A stretch of DNA of 64,000 nucleotides from positions 868,001-932,000 of the forward strand of contig NZ_JAHYBZ010000001.1 of NCBI RefSeq assembly GCF_019430885.1, in the 5' to 3' direction. The position numbers were made by a program, and so were the translations under genes. This DNA is from Roseomonas alba. Its GTDB lineage: Bacteria > Pseudomonadota > Alphaproteobacteria > Acetobacterales > Acetobacteraceae. Below, piece by piece: positions 27,399-35,589 of the stretch (position 1 is the first letter of the stretch; each line of letters opens with the position of its first letter). The notes beneath the pieces were generated by a model. The model was not told the DNA's origin. It saw nothing but the letters and a program-made list of their open reading frames with translations, and made no database searches.

Positions 27399-28011
27399 CA
27401 TTAGGCTCCGCTCTATTGACGATTCGAACCGCGGCGATCACTCGCTTCTGCGAGAAACTGATCGCTGTTGGTTTCTCTACGAATACACGTCGGGAATGAC
27501 TTTCTCGTTCGGGGAGGCGAACAGCTTAATTTCGAACTTGAAGAAGCCTATGGACCGACGTGGACGGCCGGAGTTTGTCCACAAGGCACGAGCGATCCGA
27601 CAAGCAAGCGAAACGCTTCGGCAGACGCTGAATCCGGTCTTCTTGAGGCAGGGGACGTTGGTGCCGATTCCGCCTTCCAAGTGTCGGGCTGATCCTCTCT
27701 ACGATGATCGGGTCCTTCAGATTTGCCGGGGCATCGGGCAGCAATGCGATGTACGAGAACTTGTTGAGCAGAAATTAAGCATTCGAGCGGCGCATGAAAG
27801 TGAAGGAAATCGACCTTCCCCACGGGAGCTGGCAGACAATTATGTAATCAATGAAAATCTCTGCGCTCCTGCTCCTGTGTTAATTGCTATAGCGGACGAT
27901 GTTTTAACTGCGGGTTCTCACTTTCGAGCGATGTGTATGGTTCTTGGTGCGCGCTTTCCTGGTGTTCCAATCCATGGTCTGTTCGTCGCTCGCCGCGTCT
28001 TTGCCTCGTAG
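27391..28011 (+). CDS. phosphoribosyltransferase-like protein paired with the DprA-like gene
   Basis: 206 residues; start TTG 27391 inside the end of the DprA-like gene (8-bp overlap), so the two are translationally coupled. A PRPP-binding loop is visible as VLIAIADDVLTAGSHFRAMC near residue 164, and GTLVPIPPSKCRADPLYDDR near residue 90 resembles the ComFC/PRTase N-terminal segment. The substrate pocket is not identifiable. Pairing of a SLOG/DprA-like protein with a PRTase suggests a nucleotide-salvage or nucleotide-signal module; this is inference. Low GC like its partner. Convergent with hxsA. Confidence 0.8.
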   Translation: MADIRLRSIDDSNRGDHSLLRETDRCWFLYEYTSGMTFSFGEANSLISNLKKPMDRRGRPEFVHKARAIRQASETLRQTLNPVFLRQGTLVPIPPSKCRADPLYDDRVLQICRGIGQQCDVRELVEQKLSIRAAHESEGNRPSPRELADNYVINENLCAPAPVLIAIADDVLTAGSHFRAMCMVLGARFPGVPIHGLFVARRVFAS

Positions 28012-28016
28012 CTACC

Positions 28017-28640
28017 TTAGCAACCTACGCCGAGCCCTGCCAGCGTCCCATTGTCCAGAACACCGCTCTGGGGTAGTCGCCGAGATTGTTGGAACCGGCG
28101 CAGCGCTGTGCCCATGGCCGGCGACATGATCCCATCCACCGGTCCGTTGTAGAAGCCGCGGGCGCGGAGTTCGACCTGCGCCCGCATGGCGACGATGAGG
28201 CCCTCGGTACTTGCGCAACCTGGCACGGCGCCCGGGGTGCCGCGTGACCCCGTCGAGCCGGATGATCCGCTACGCGGGGCCGGTGAAGCGGGTGCCTGTT
28301 GGGGCGTGCTCGGTGATGGGGCCACGTAGGAAGGCGGCGGGGTGTAGGTTCGCGGGGCAGAGTAGCCACCGCCGCTGCCCGAGTAGTGACTGGAGTGGCT
28401 GCGGTGGCTGGAATGGCTCCGATGGCTGCTATGGGCGGCGAATTGGTCCGGGCCGTCGATGCGGTTCGGGAGTTCCATCACGAAGCCATCGGGGCGCTCT
28501 GGATCGCCGGAGCGCATGCCTGCGGGCGCGCCGGCCATGGCGGCCTCATGACCTCCGAGAGGGGCTGCGGCGACGCCGGGTAGCAGCCGGTAGAGCAGCC
28601 GTGCCAAGCGGCTCAGGGCGCCTGTCTCGTCATCGTGCAT
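28017..28640 (-). CDS. hxsA: His-Xaa-Ser repeat protein HxsA
   Basis: 207 residues, the presumed substrate of the HXS system. Residues 70-87 contain six consecutive His-Xaa-Ser units (H70, H73, H76, H79, H82, H85: HSSHRSHSSHRSHSSHYS). A Gly/Ser/Pro-rich linker follows (residues 88-140), and residues 143-205 look like a peptidoglycan-binding-1 domain (VELRARGFYNGPVDGIMSPA, LRRFQQSRRLPQSG). No signal peptide is seen. Its start overlaps the hxsC end by 11 bp. Known of the family: HxsA occurs with two radical-SAM proteins thought to modify the repeats. The modification is unknown. Confidence 0.92.
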   Translation of the reverse strand: MHDDETGALSRLARLLYRLLPGVAAAPLGGHEAAMAGAPAGMRSGDPERPDGFVMELPNRIDGPDQFAAHSSHRSHSSHRSHSSHYSGSGGGYSAPRTYTPPPSYVAPSPSTPQQAPASPAPRSGSSGSTGSRGTPGAVPGCASTEGLIVAMRAQVELRARGFYNGPVDGIMSPAMGTALRRFQQSRRLPQSGVLDNGTLAGLGVGC

Positions 28641-29835
28641 GTGCTGGTTCCGGCGTCTCGTTCGTCACCGGCCTGATGTCCGTGCCGCGCCATGAGGCGT
28701 CGGCCGACAGGAAGAAGCCGGCGCAGGCATCGCGCACGCTGCAGCCTTCGCATTCGGGCGCGTGGACCTGCTTCCAATCGCTGATGCTCCGCCGGGCGAG
28801 CGGCCACATGTCTCGAGGCAGCAGGCAGAGCGGCGTGTTGTAGATCGACACGGCCATGCCGCGTGTTGCGAGGTGGCGTGCAGCATCGGCGATCGCACGC
28901 GCAGCTTCCGCCGGCTCGATCCAGAGGACATCGCGGTTTCGCCGCGCCAGGCCCATCGGCTCCAGGCCCATGAGCGCGACGTGCTCCGCGAAGGGCAGGT
29001 TCCGCCAGACGAACTCAGCGAAGCCCATGATGCGCGGCACGGTAAGGGCATGGGCAACGAACCGGACCTCGATGCGATGACCGGCCTCGGCGAGATTGTG
29101 GATGCCCTCCAGCGCCTCCTCGAAGCTGCCTGGCGCCTGCACCACCTGATCATGCCGCGCCGCCGTGTCGGCGTAGATCGGCACCGCCCACGTCGTGCGG
29201 CCGCGGCCCGCCGTCACGGCCGTCACCATCCGTCGATCAGCGAAGCGTCGGCCATTGGTGAGGATGTGCAGGTGCGTGTCGGGCAAATGCTCGGCCGTGC
29301 CGACGAGGATGCGGGTCAGGCCTTCGCCCAGCAGCGTCGGCTCGCCGCCCGTGATGCCGAGCACGGGCAGGTTGCGGTCGATAAGCGGCAGCAGTTCCAG
29401 CGCCTCGGCGACGCGCCAGGAATCATCCTCATTACGCGGCGGCTGGCTGCACATCAGGCACAGGCTGTTGCAGCGCTCGGTGACGAAGAGCGAATTGCTG
29501 TCGGCGCCGCGGCGATAGAGCACACCGATCCTGCCGGTGCGGGCGGTCACACCGATCACGTCGCCCGCGGCCACAACGTCATTGCGGCGAAGGCCGGCGA
29601 AGATCGGCAGGGCAGCACCTGGACCCCGTGAGTCGGCTGTTAGGGCAGCTGCGAAGCCAAGCGCGTGGAGAGCACCCAGGTCCACGCCGCCGACGGGATC
29701 ACTGCGGAGGTCGATGGCCACCCGATCGAAAGGCAGCTCGGTGGTGAGCGCGTCAGCGAGGGGCAGCACCTTCAGCGGGTGCGGTGCGGCGAAGTCGCCG
29801 GATAGCGTGCCGAATGTATGCAGGGGCAGGCTCAT
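28630..29835 (-). CDS. hxsC: HXS-system radical SAM protein HxsC
   Basis: 401 residues. The CxxxCxxC cluster for a 4Fe-4S/SAM centre is C122, C126, C129 (ERCNSLCLMCSQPPRNEDD), followed by LGITGGEPTLLGEGLTR. A C-terminal cysteine group CEGCSVRDAC suggests a further iron-sulfur site. I take ATG 29835, which overlaps the hxsB stop as ATGA; a start at 29871 would add 12 residues inside hxsB. Acts in the cytoplasm, presumably on HxsA. Middle gene of hxsB-hxsC-hxsA. Confidence 0.9.
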   Translation of the reverse strand: MSLPLHTFGTLSGDFAAPHPLKVLPLADALTTELPFDRVAIDLRSDPVGGVDLGALHALGFAAALTADSRGPGAALPIFAGLRRNDVVAAGDVIGVTARTGRIGVLYRRGADSNSLFVTERCNSLCLMCSQPPRNEDDSWRVAEALELLPLIDRNLPVLGITGGEPTLLGEGLTRILVGTAEHLPDTHLHILTNGRRFADRRMVTAVTAGRGRTTWAVPIYADTAARHDQVVQAPGSFEEALEGIHNLAEAGHRIEVRFVAHALTVPRIMGFAEFVWRNLPFAEHVALMGLEPMGLARRNRDVLWIEPAEAARAIADAARHLATRGMAVSIYNTPLCLLPRDMWPLARRSISDWKQVHAPECEGCSVRDACAGFFLSADASWRGTDIRPVTNETPEPAHAR

Positions 29836-31397
29836 GCTGCCGCCTCGGGCCGGAGCCGCTGCGTTCCCCATCGCGTCAACAGGGCCTGTTTCTCGAGCGG
29901 GCCGTCGAGCAGCAGCCCGAACAGCAGATGGAAGAGGCCGGTGTGCCGCCGGCAGAAGTCGCTCGGCTGGCGATCGGCGCGCACGTGGCCCTGCGTTGCG
30001 TAGTGGTGGACAGGGTCACTCCCGCAATAAGGGAGGAATGCGCAGTCCCGGCAGCCTGGCAGGTCTTCCGCCACGCCGCCGGTGGCGATGAGCCGCATGG
30101 CGTCGGACGCCATCAGGACGGGCAGGGGATCGCGCACGGTGCCCATGCGGAAGGCGGGATCGCCGGCCGCCGCCAGCATGCGGCCCTCGTCGCTCGCATA
30201 GACCCCGCCGTCATAGTCATAGGCCAGGACACCGAGCCCGGCGCCGGCGGGGCTCCGCAGATCGACATAGCCGGAGTGGAACGGCGTCAGGATGTGGGTC
30301 AGCAGGATCGCGGCATAGGCCTCTTCGGCCTCAACGCCCTGCCGGTTCCACCAGAGAATTCGATCAAGGGCCCGACGATAGAAGGCCTGGAAGGCATCCA
30401 TGTCGTAGCCGGTGCGGCGTGCGGATCGCAGCGCGAAACCATAGGGGCTCAGCGGCCGGAGGAAGACGGACGGGAAGCCAGCGCCGATCAGCGCGTCAAC
30501 GATGCCTTCGGGATGGTGGAGACCGCGCCGCGTGACGGTGGTGATCGCAGCCACGTTTGCTGCGCCGATGACGCGGCGGGCAAGGGCCACGCCTTCCATG
30601 GTGCGGCGATGCGCATCGGCTCCCGGTAGGGGCCGATTGGCGTTGTGGATGTCCTCGGGCCCGTCGATCGAGGCCGAGACCTGGAAGCTATGCTCGGCAA
30701 GGAACGCCGCGATGTCATCGGTGAGGTGATGAAGCGTGGACGTGATGCTGAAGGTCACGCGACGGTCGGGTGCGCGTCGGCGGATCGTCTCGACCACCAG
30801 CTTGATGATGTCGAAGCCGAGCAGCGGCTCGCCGCCCTGGAACTCCACGGTGAGCGCCGCGGCGTCGCTCTCCAGGATGCGCTCCACGGCATGGAGCGCC
30901 GTCTCGGGGCTCATGTCGAAGCTGTCGGCACCGATTGGACGGCGCGAGACCTGACAGTAGAGGCAGCTCTGGTGGCATCGGAGCGTCGGCACCAGGATGT
31001 GGAGCGCCGGGCCCTGTTGAACGAAGGCCTTCTTCGTGCGGACTTTGGTCGCCAACAGGCGCAGCGCTACCTCGGGCCGGCCAGCGAGCAGCAGGTGACG
31101 GGCCACCAGGTCGTCATAGGCTGGGCTGTCGGGAGTGAGGCGCCCGGCGGCGAAGGTGGCGAAATCAGCGCGGTCGAGCGCCATGAACTCGCCGGCGTCG
31201 TTGGTGACCAGCACCTGGGCACCATCGCCAAGCGCGACGACGCGGTGGGGTAGCGGCGCGCCCTTCTCGACGCGCGGAATGTTGGGCGCGGTGCGACCGA
31301 ATGCCGCTTCCATGACCGCAGCTCGGAACAAATGCTCGGCGGCACTTCCCGAGACATCCAACTCGGCAACGGCATGGTCTCGGGCCACGACATTCAT
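29832..31397 (-). CDS. hxsB: HXS-system radical SAM maturase HxsB
   Basis: 521 residues. An N-terminal part (residues 1-125) carries VLVTNDAGEFMALDRADFAT, typical of peptide maturases that recognise a substrate. The radical-SAM cluster is C141, C145, C148 (LRCHQSCLYCQVSRR) followed by VEFQGGEPLLGFDIIK. The C-terminal SPASM-like region has cysteines in GCRDCAFLPYCGSDP and a later DFCRRH, which may ligate auxiliary clusters. First gene of the operon; an 8-codon GTG frame (31420-31394) with a GGGAGGGG site overlaps its ATG (ATGA). No hxsD-like gene is seen before it. Confidence 0.92.
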   Translation of the reverse strand: MNVVARDHAVAELDVSGSAAEHLFRAAVMEAAFGRTAPNIPRVEKGAPLPHRVVALGDGAQVLVTNDAGEFMALDRADFATFAAGRLTPDSPAYDDLVARHLLLAGRPEVALRLLATKVRTKKAFVQQGPALHILVPTLRCHQSCLYCQVSRRPIGADSFDMSPETALHAVERILESDAAALTVEFQGGEPLLGFDIIKLVVETIRRRAPDRRVTFSITSTLHHLTDDIAAFLAEHSFQVSASIDGPEDIHNANRPLPGADAHRRTMEGVALARRVIGAANVAAITTVTRRGLHHPEGIVDALIGAGFPSVFLRPLSPYGFALRSARRTGYDMDAFQAFYRRALDRILWWNRQGVEAEEAYAAILLTHILTPFHSGYVDLRSPAGAGLGVLAYDYDGGVYASDEGRMLAAAGDPAFRMGTVRDPLPVLMASDAMRLIATGGVAEDLPGCRDCAFLPYCGSDPVHHYATQGHVRADRQPSDFCRRHTGLFHLLFGLLLDGPLEKQALLTRWGTQRLRPEAAA

Positions 31398-31449
31398 TCC
31401 GCGGCAGAGCCGAGTTTCACGTCAACCCCTCCCTGCCTGAATGCGCGCG

Positions 31450-31478
31450 ATGATTGTATTAGATCGCTAAGTAATCAT
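31450..31478. promoter_or_regulatory. nested dyad upstream of hxsB, possible operator
   Basis: ATGATT (31450-31455) with AATCAT (31473-31478), and inside it TTAG-ATCG-CTAA (31459-31470). It is AT-rich against a GC-rich background and lies about 55-80 bp before the hxsB start, in the 155-bp gap after dnaE2. It could instead be part of a terminator for dnaE2. Confidence 0.4.
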
Positions 31479-31552
31479 CCTGCCAGAGCGACATGAGACG
31501 ACGCAAGAAGACATTGGCCGTTCTCTGGCCGCGCGGCCGCTTTCTCCAGCCA

Positions 31553-34500
31553 TCATCGGAAATCCCGTGTCGGCGGCATTCGAATGGGCCGCGACTTGTC
31601 CGACGGTGCCACCTCGTCGCCGATCCCCATCGAAGACAACGTATCCAATAGGTCCGACCGGTCGATCAGGCGCCCTGCGATCAGGTGCACAATCGGCACC
31701 TCGGCGTGCTGATCCTCTCGCTCCACGCGGCCTTCCACGATCACAAGGCGCGAGGTCAGCAGTGGGACGCGGTACCGTTCCGACACGCGGGCATAGACCA
31801 CCACGTTGGCCTGGCCATGCTCGTCCTCGATGGTCACGAAGATCACGCCCTTCGCCGTCATCGGCTGCTGGCGCATCAGCACCAGCCCGGGCACGCGAAC
31901 CCGGCGGCCCGATAGCGCCCGCGCCAGGGCGCGGCTGTCGTCGCAGCGCAGGCGTGCCAGGACAGGCCGCAGCAGTGCCAGCGGATGCCGGCGAAGGGTC
32001 AGGCCGGCGCTGACATAGTCCAGCGCGATCGCTTCGCCTTCCTTCATCGCCGGCAGGGCGGGGTCGGCCTCGGGGATCAAGGGGCGGACCTCCGGGTGGT
32101 CGGCCTGCACCGCCTCGCGGAACAGCGGCAACCCAGCAGCAAGCCCGGGGTCCACGGCATGAGAAGCCCAGGCGGCCTCGCGCCGGCCCAGGTCGAGCCC
32201 GGCGAAAGCGTCAGCACCGGCCAGCGCCTCGATGGCCCGCCGGGGCAGGCCGGCACGTAGCGCCAGTTCCCCCACTGATCCGAACGGCGCGCCGTTGCGG
32301 GCTGCGCGCGCCTTCACCAGTGCCCGGCCGGCCTCCTCCTGCATGCCGGAGACCATGCGCAGGCCCAGCCGCAGCGCGTGGCGGTCGGCGCTGGCCGCGT
32401 CTGGCTCGAGGGAGCAATCCCAATCGCTGTCGTTCACGCTGATCGGGCGCACCGCGACCCCGTGCTCCCGCGCATCCCGGACGATCTGGGCCGGCGCGTA
32501 GAAGCCCATGGGCTGGCTGTTGAGCAGCGCGCAGGCGAAGACCGCGGGGTGGTGGCATTTCAGCCAGGACGACGCATAGACGAGATGCGCGAAGCTGGCG
32601 GCGTGGCTCTCCGGGAAGCCATAGCTGCCGAAGCCCTCGATCTGCTTGAAGACCCGCTCCGCCATCTCCAGCGAGTAGCCCCGCCGGACCATCCCGCTGA
32701 CCAGGCGGTCGCGATAGGCGCCGACGCCCTGGGTGTATTTGAAGGTCGCCATGGCGCGCCGCAGCGCATCGGCCTCTTCAGGCGTGAAGCGCGCGGCGAC
32801 GATGGCCAGCCGCATCGCCTGTTCCTGGAACAGCGGCACGCCGAGCGTGCGCCCCAACACCTGGCGTAGTTCGTCCGGTGGGCCGTGCTCGGGGGAGGGA
32901 CCCGGATACTCCGGTTCCTCGAGGCCCCACCGCCGGCGGATGTAGGGATGGACCATGTCGCCCTGAATCGGCCCCGGCCGCACGATCGCCACCTGCACCA
33001 CCAGGTCGTAGAACTCGCGGGGCCGCAGCCGCGGCAGCATCGCCATCTGCGCCCGGCTCTCGACCTGGAACACGCCGAGGGAATCCGCGCGCCGGAGCAT
33101 GGCGTAGGTCTCAGGGTCATCCCGTGGCACGCTGGCGAGATCGAGCGCCACATGCCGGTGCTGGCGCAGCAGGTCGAAGCCGCGCCGCAGGCAGGACAGC
33201 ATGCCGAGGCCGAGCACATCGACCTTCAGGATGCCCAGCGCTTCCACATCATCCTTGTCCCATTCCAGCACGGTGCGGCCCGGCATCGCGGCATTCGAGA
33301 CCACGGCAAGCTCCACCAGCGGCCCGCGCGTGATGACGAAGCCGCCCACATGGGTGGCGAGGTGACGGGGGAAGTTCTGAATCTCGTCCGCGAGGTCCAC
33401 CGTCATGGCGAGCCGGGAGTCGGTGGTGTCGAGGCCGCTGGCCTGCGCGATGTCACCGAAGCTGCGATCCGAGCCGGGGCCCCAGGCTGCCTTCGCGAGC
33501 TTGCCGGTCACGTCCTCTGACAGGCCCATTGCCTTGCCCACTTCCCGGATCGCGCTCCGGGCGCGATAGCGGATGACGGTGGCGACGATGGCGGCGCGGT
33601 CGCGGCCATAGCGGTCGTAGATGTGCTGGATCACCTCCTCCCGCCGCTCGTGCTCGAAGTCCACGTCGATGTCGGGCGGTTCGTCGCGAGAGGCGGAGAC
33701 GAAACGCTCGAAGAGCAGGTCATGCTTCGCCGGGTCGACGGCGGTGATACCGAGCACATAGCAGACGGCGGAATTGGCGGCGCTGCCGCGCCCCTGACAG
33801 AGGATGCCCTTCGACCGCGCGAAGCGGACGATCTCATGCACGGTGAGGAAGTAGGGCGCGTATCCAAGCTGCTCGACCAGCGCGAGCTCGTGGTCCAGGC
33901 GGGCGCTGATGTCCCCCGCCACCCCCTGCGGCCAGCGTTCCGCCACCGCCTCCGCGACCCGGGCAACCAACGTCTCCTGCGCGGTGCGGCCCGGCTCCAG
34001 CACCTCCTCCGGGTATTCGTAGCGAAGCTGGTCCAAGCTGAAGCCGCGCGTGGCATCGAGGATCTTCAGGGAGGCCGTCAGGGCGTCAGGATGGCGTTCG
34101 AACAGGGCCGCCACCTCGGCGGGCGACTTCAGCCGGCGTTCGGCGTTGGGGGCTGCCGCGAAGCCGATCTGATCGACCGATGTGCGCAGGCGGATCGCGG
34201 TCAGCACGTCCGCCAGGCGACGCCGCTCGGCGGCATGGTATCGCGGTGCGGTGGTGGCCAGCAGGGGCACGCCGGCCGCTGCGGCTCGATCGAGGCGCCG
34301 CCGGTCGCCGCCATCCATGACGCACGGCACCGCGCAATGCAGCGGCAGAGGAAGACGATGGTCCAGCGCCTCCGCGTCCGCGCGGAGACGAGCCCCGAAG
34401 TCTGCCGAGACGACAGAAGGCGCGACCAGCGCGACCGCTGACCCTTCGGCGGCGCCCAGCAGGTCGGCCCGGCTGATCCGGCACTCACCCTTTGGTGCCA

Positions 34501-34804
34501 GGGTGCGGCCCCGGGACAGCAGGGCGGTCAGCCGGCCGTAGGAGGCACGGTCGGTGGGCCAGACCAGGTATTCGCCCCCATCGTCTACCAGGACCCGCGC
34601 ACCGACCGCGAAGGACAGGCCGAGCTCCTTGGCGGAGACGTGGGCCTGCACCACGCCGGCAAGCGTGTTGGTGTCGCAGATGCCGAGGCCGGCCTGGCCG
34701 AGCGCGGCTGCCTGCGCTGCCATCTCCGAAGGGTGGGAGGCACCGTCCAGCAGGCTGAAGTTGCTCTTGGCGCACAGCTCGGCGAAGGCGGGGCCGGCCG
34801 TCAC
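31553..34804 (-). CDS. dnaE2: error-prone DNA polymerase DnaE2 (ImuC)
   Basis: C-family polymerase used in SOS-induced translesion synthesis. 1083 residues from GTG 34804, the expected length. PHP-type N-terminus (SNFSLLDGASHPSEMAAQAA, ICDTNTLAGVVQ), then the catalytic palm with GRGSAANSAVCYVLGIT and IDVDFEHERREEV near residue 400, and a C-terminal OB domain (RVPGLVLMRQQPMTAKGVIF). The usual partners imuA and imuB are not next to it; only a small unknown gene precedes it, with an SOS box upstream of both. It probably functions with chromosomal ImuB, or is SOS cargo of the island. Confidence 0.95.
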   Translation of the reverse strand: MTAGPAFAELCAKSNFSLLDGASHPSEMAAQAAALGQAGLGICDTNTLAGVVQAHVSAKELGLSFAVGARVLVDDGGEYLVWPTDRASYGRLTALLSRGRTLAPKGECRISRADLLGAAEGSAVALVAPSVVSADFGARLRADAEALDHRLPLPLHCAVPCVMDGGDRRRLDRAAAAGVPLLATTAPRYHAAERRRLADVLTAIRLRTSVDQIGFAAAPNAERRLKSPAEVAALFERHPDALTASLKILDATRGFSLDQLRYEYPEEVLEPGRTAQETLVARVAEAVAERWPQGVAGDISARLDHELALVEQLGYAPYFLTVHEIVRFARSKGILCQGRGSAANSAVCYVLGITAVDPAKHDLLFERFVSASRDEPPDIDVDFEHERREEVIQHIYDRYGRDRAAIVATVIRYRARSAIREVGKAMGLSEDVTGKLAKAAWGPGSDRSFGDIAQASGLDTTDSRLAMTVDLADEIQNFPRHLATHVGGFVITRGPLVELAVVSNAAMPGRTVLEWDKDDVEALGILKVDVLGLGMLSCLRRGFDLLRQHRHVALDLASVPRDDPETYAMLRRADSLGVFQVESRAQMAMLPRLRPREFYDLVVQVAIVRPGPIQGDMVHPYIRRRWGLEEPEYPGPSPEHGPPDELRQVLGRTLGVPLFQEQAMRLAIVAARFTPEEADALRRAMATFKYTQGVGAYRDRLVSGMVRRGYSLEMAERVFKQIEGFGSYGFPESHAASFAHLVYASSWLKCHHPAVFACALLNSQPMGFYAPAQIVRDAREHGVAVRPISVNDSDWDCSLEPDAASADRHALRLGLRMVSGMQEEAGRALVKARAARNGAPFGSVGELALRAGLPRRAIEALAGADAFAGLDLGRREAAWASHAVDPGLAAGLPLFREAVQADHPEVRPLIPEADPALPAMKEGEAIALDYVSAGLTLRRHPLALLRPVLARLRCDDSRALARALSGRRVRVPGLVLMRQQPMTAKGVIFVTIEDEHGQANVVVYARVSERYRVPLLTSRLVIVEGRVEREDQHAEVPIVHLIAGRLIDRSDLLDTLSSMGIGDEVAPSDKSRPIRMPPTRDFR

Positions 34805-34812
34805 GGAAGGGG

Positions 34813-35058
34813 CTATCCGGCGCTGTGCGGGGCGCCGGTGCGGCGCTTGAGAACGACGAAACCGGCCCGTTCTAGGTGCTCTACGAGCCGCTCGGCGGCG
34901 ATGGCCGCCGCGAATTCCCAACCGCCCGATCGTGGCCGGCCGCGCTCATCAAAGCGCAGGGCATAGGCCAGGGATTCCGCGACCTCACCGGGGCTGGCCG
35001 GGGCGAGGGAAGCGGTCGCTGCGGGGATCGGTGGGATGGCGAGGGGATCGGCGGACAT
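34813..35058 (-). CDS. small protein upstream of dnaE2, SOS-linked
   Basis: 81 residues from ATG 35058 (MSADPLAIPPIPAATASLAP). The N-terminus is Ala/Pro-rich; the rest ESLAYALRFDERGRPRSGGW-EFAAAIAAERLVEHLERAGF ends VVLKRRTGAPHSAG. Its stop is 8 bp before dnaE2, so they share a transcript. It is not ImuA or ImuB. Function unknown. Confidence 0.75.
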   Translation of the reverse strand: MSADPLAIPPIPAATASLAPASPGEVAESLAYALRFDERGRPRSGGWEFAAAIAAERLVEHLERAGFVVLKRRTGAPHSAG

Positions 35059-35082
35059 GGCCGGACGATGCCGCACGCTTGA

Positions 35083-35097
35083 GAACGAATCAAGAAC
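35083..35097 (-). promoter_or_regulatory. LexA (SOS) box, GTTC-N7-GTTC
   Basis: On the minus strand GTTC-TTGATTC-GTTC (on the plus strand GAAC-GAATCAA-GAAC), exactly the direct-repeat LexA site known from alphaproteobacteria. It lies 25 bp upstream of the small gene/dnaE2 start. It could also affect the divergent gene at 35149, whose start is 52 bp on the other side. Confidence 0.88.
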
Positions 35098-35148
35098 ACG
35101 ATAAGGTCGGTCCGCGACCGAACCTCTTCCCCCCCAAAGGAGGAACGA

Positions 35149-35577
35149 ATGCTCGAGGCACAGGCCGATCGCAGGAGGCACTACGAGGCCTATCGGCGCA
35201 TCCACGCGGAGTCACGGGTGAGGGTGCTGATCGACGGTGCGTCACCGGACCAGGTCGCGTGCGCCGAGCAGGCGTTGCGGGACCTCTTTGCGAGGCGCGG
35301 CGTGAGCGCCCTTCAGGCAGCGGAGGGCGCCTTTGCGATCGAGGGTTGGGACATCAGCGACTTTGCCGAGGAGGCGGAGCCGAGCGCTGGAGAGACGGAC
35401 GCCGCCATGGCTTGGTTAGATGCGCCAGGCGTAGCCTATGAGGCGGCCACGGGTGCGCCGTATCCCGGCCACGGCGTGCAGCTCGAACTTCAGTTCGCCG
35501 AGGCCGAATACCAAGCCGTTTGTGATGCGCTGGTGCCGGACGCCGAGGCGGGCGTCGAAGACGAATCGCGGGGCTGA
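35149..35577 (+). CDS. uncharacterised acidic protein
   Basis: 142 residues, strong AAAGGAGG ribosome site 7 bp before the ATG. Basic N-terminal helix (QADRRRHYEAYRRIHAESRV), then an alpha/beta region (VLIDGASPDQVACAEQALRD) and an acidic end. No motif recognised. Divergent from the dnaE2 operon across the SOS box, so it may be DNA-damage induced (inference). Confidence 0.75.
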   Translation: MLEAQADRRRHYEAYRRIHAESRVRVLIDGASPDQVACAEQALRDLFARRGVSALQAAEGAFAIEGWDISDFAEEAEPSAGETDAAMAWLDAPGVAYEAATGAPYPGHGVQLELQFAEAEYQAVCDALVPDAEAGVEDESRG

Positions 35578-35589
35578 CACCCGTCAGGA

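Noticed and set aside
28762-29631. Open frame on the plus strand opposite hxsC
   Set aside because: Low-complexity basic sequence; hxsC with its radical-SAM cluster explains the region.
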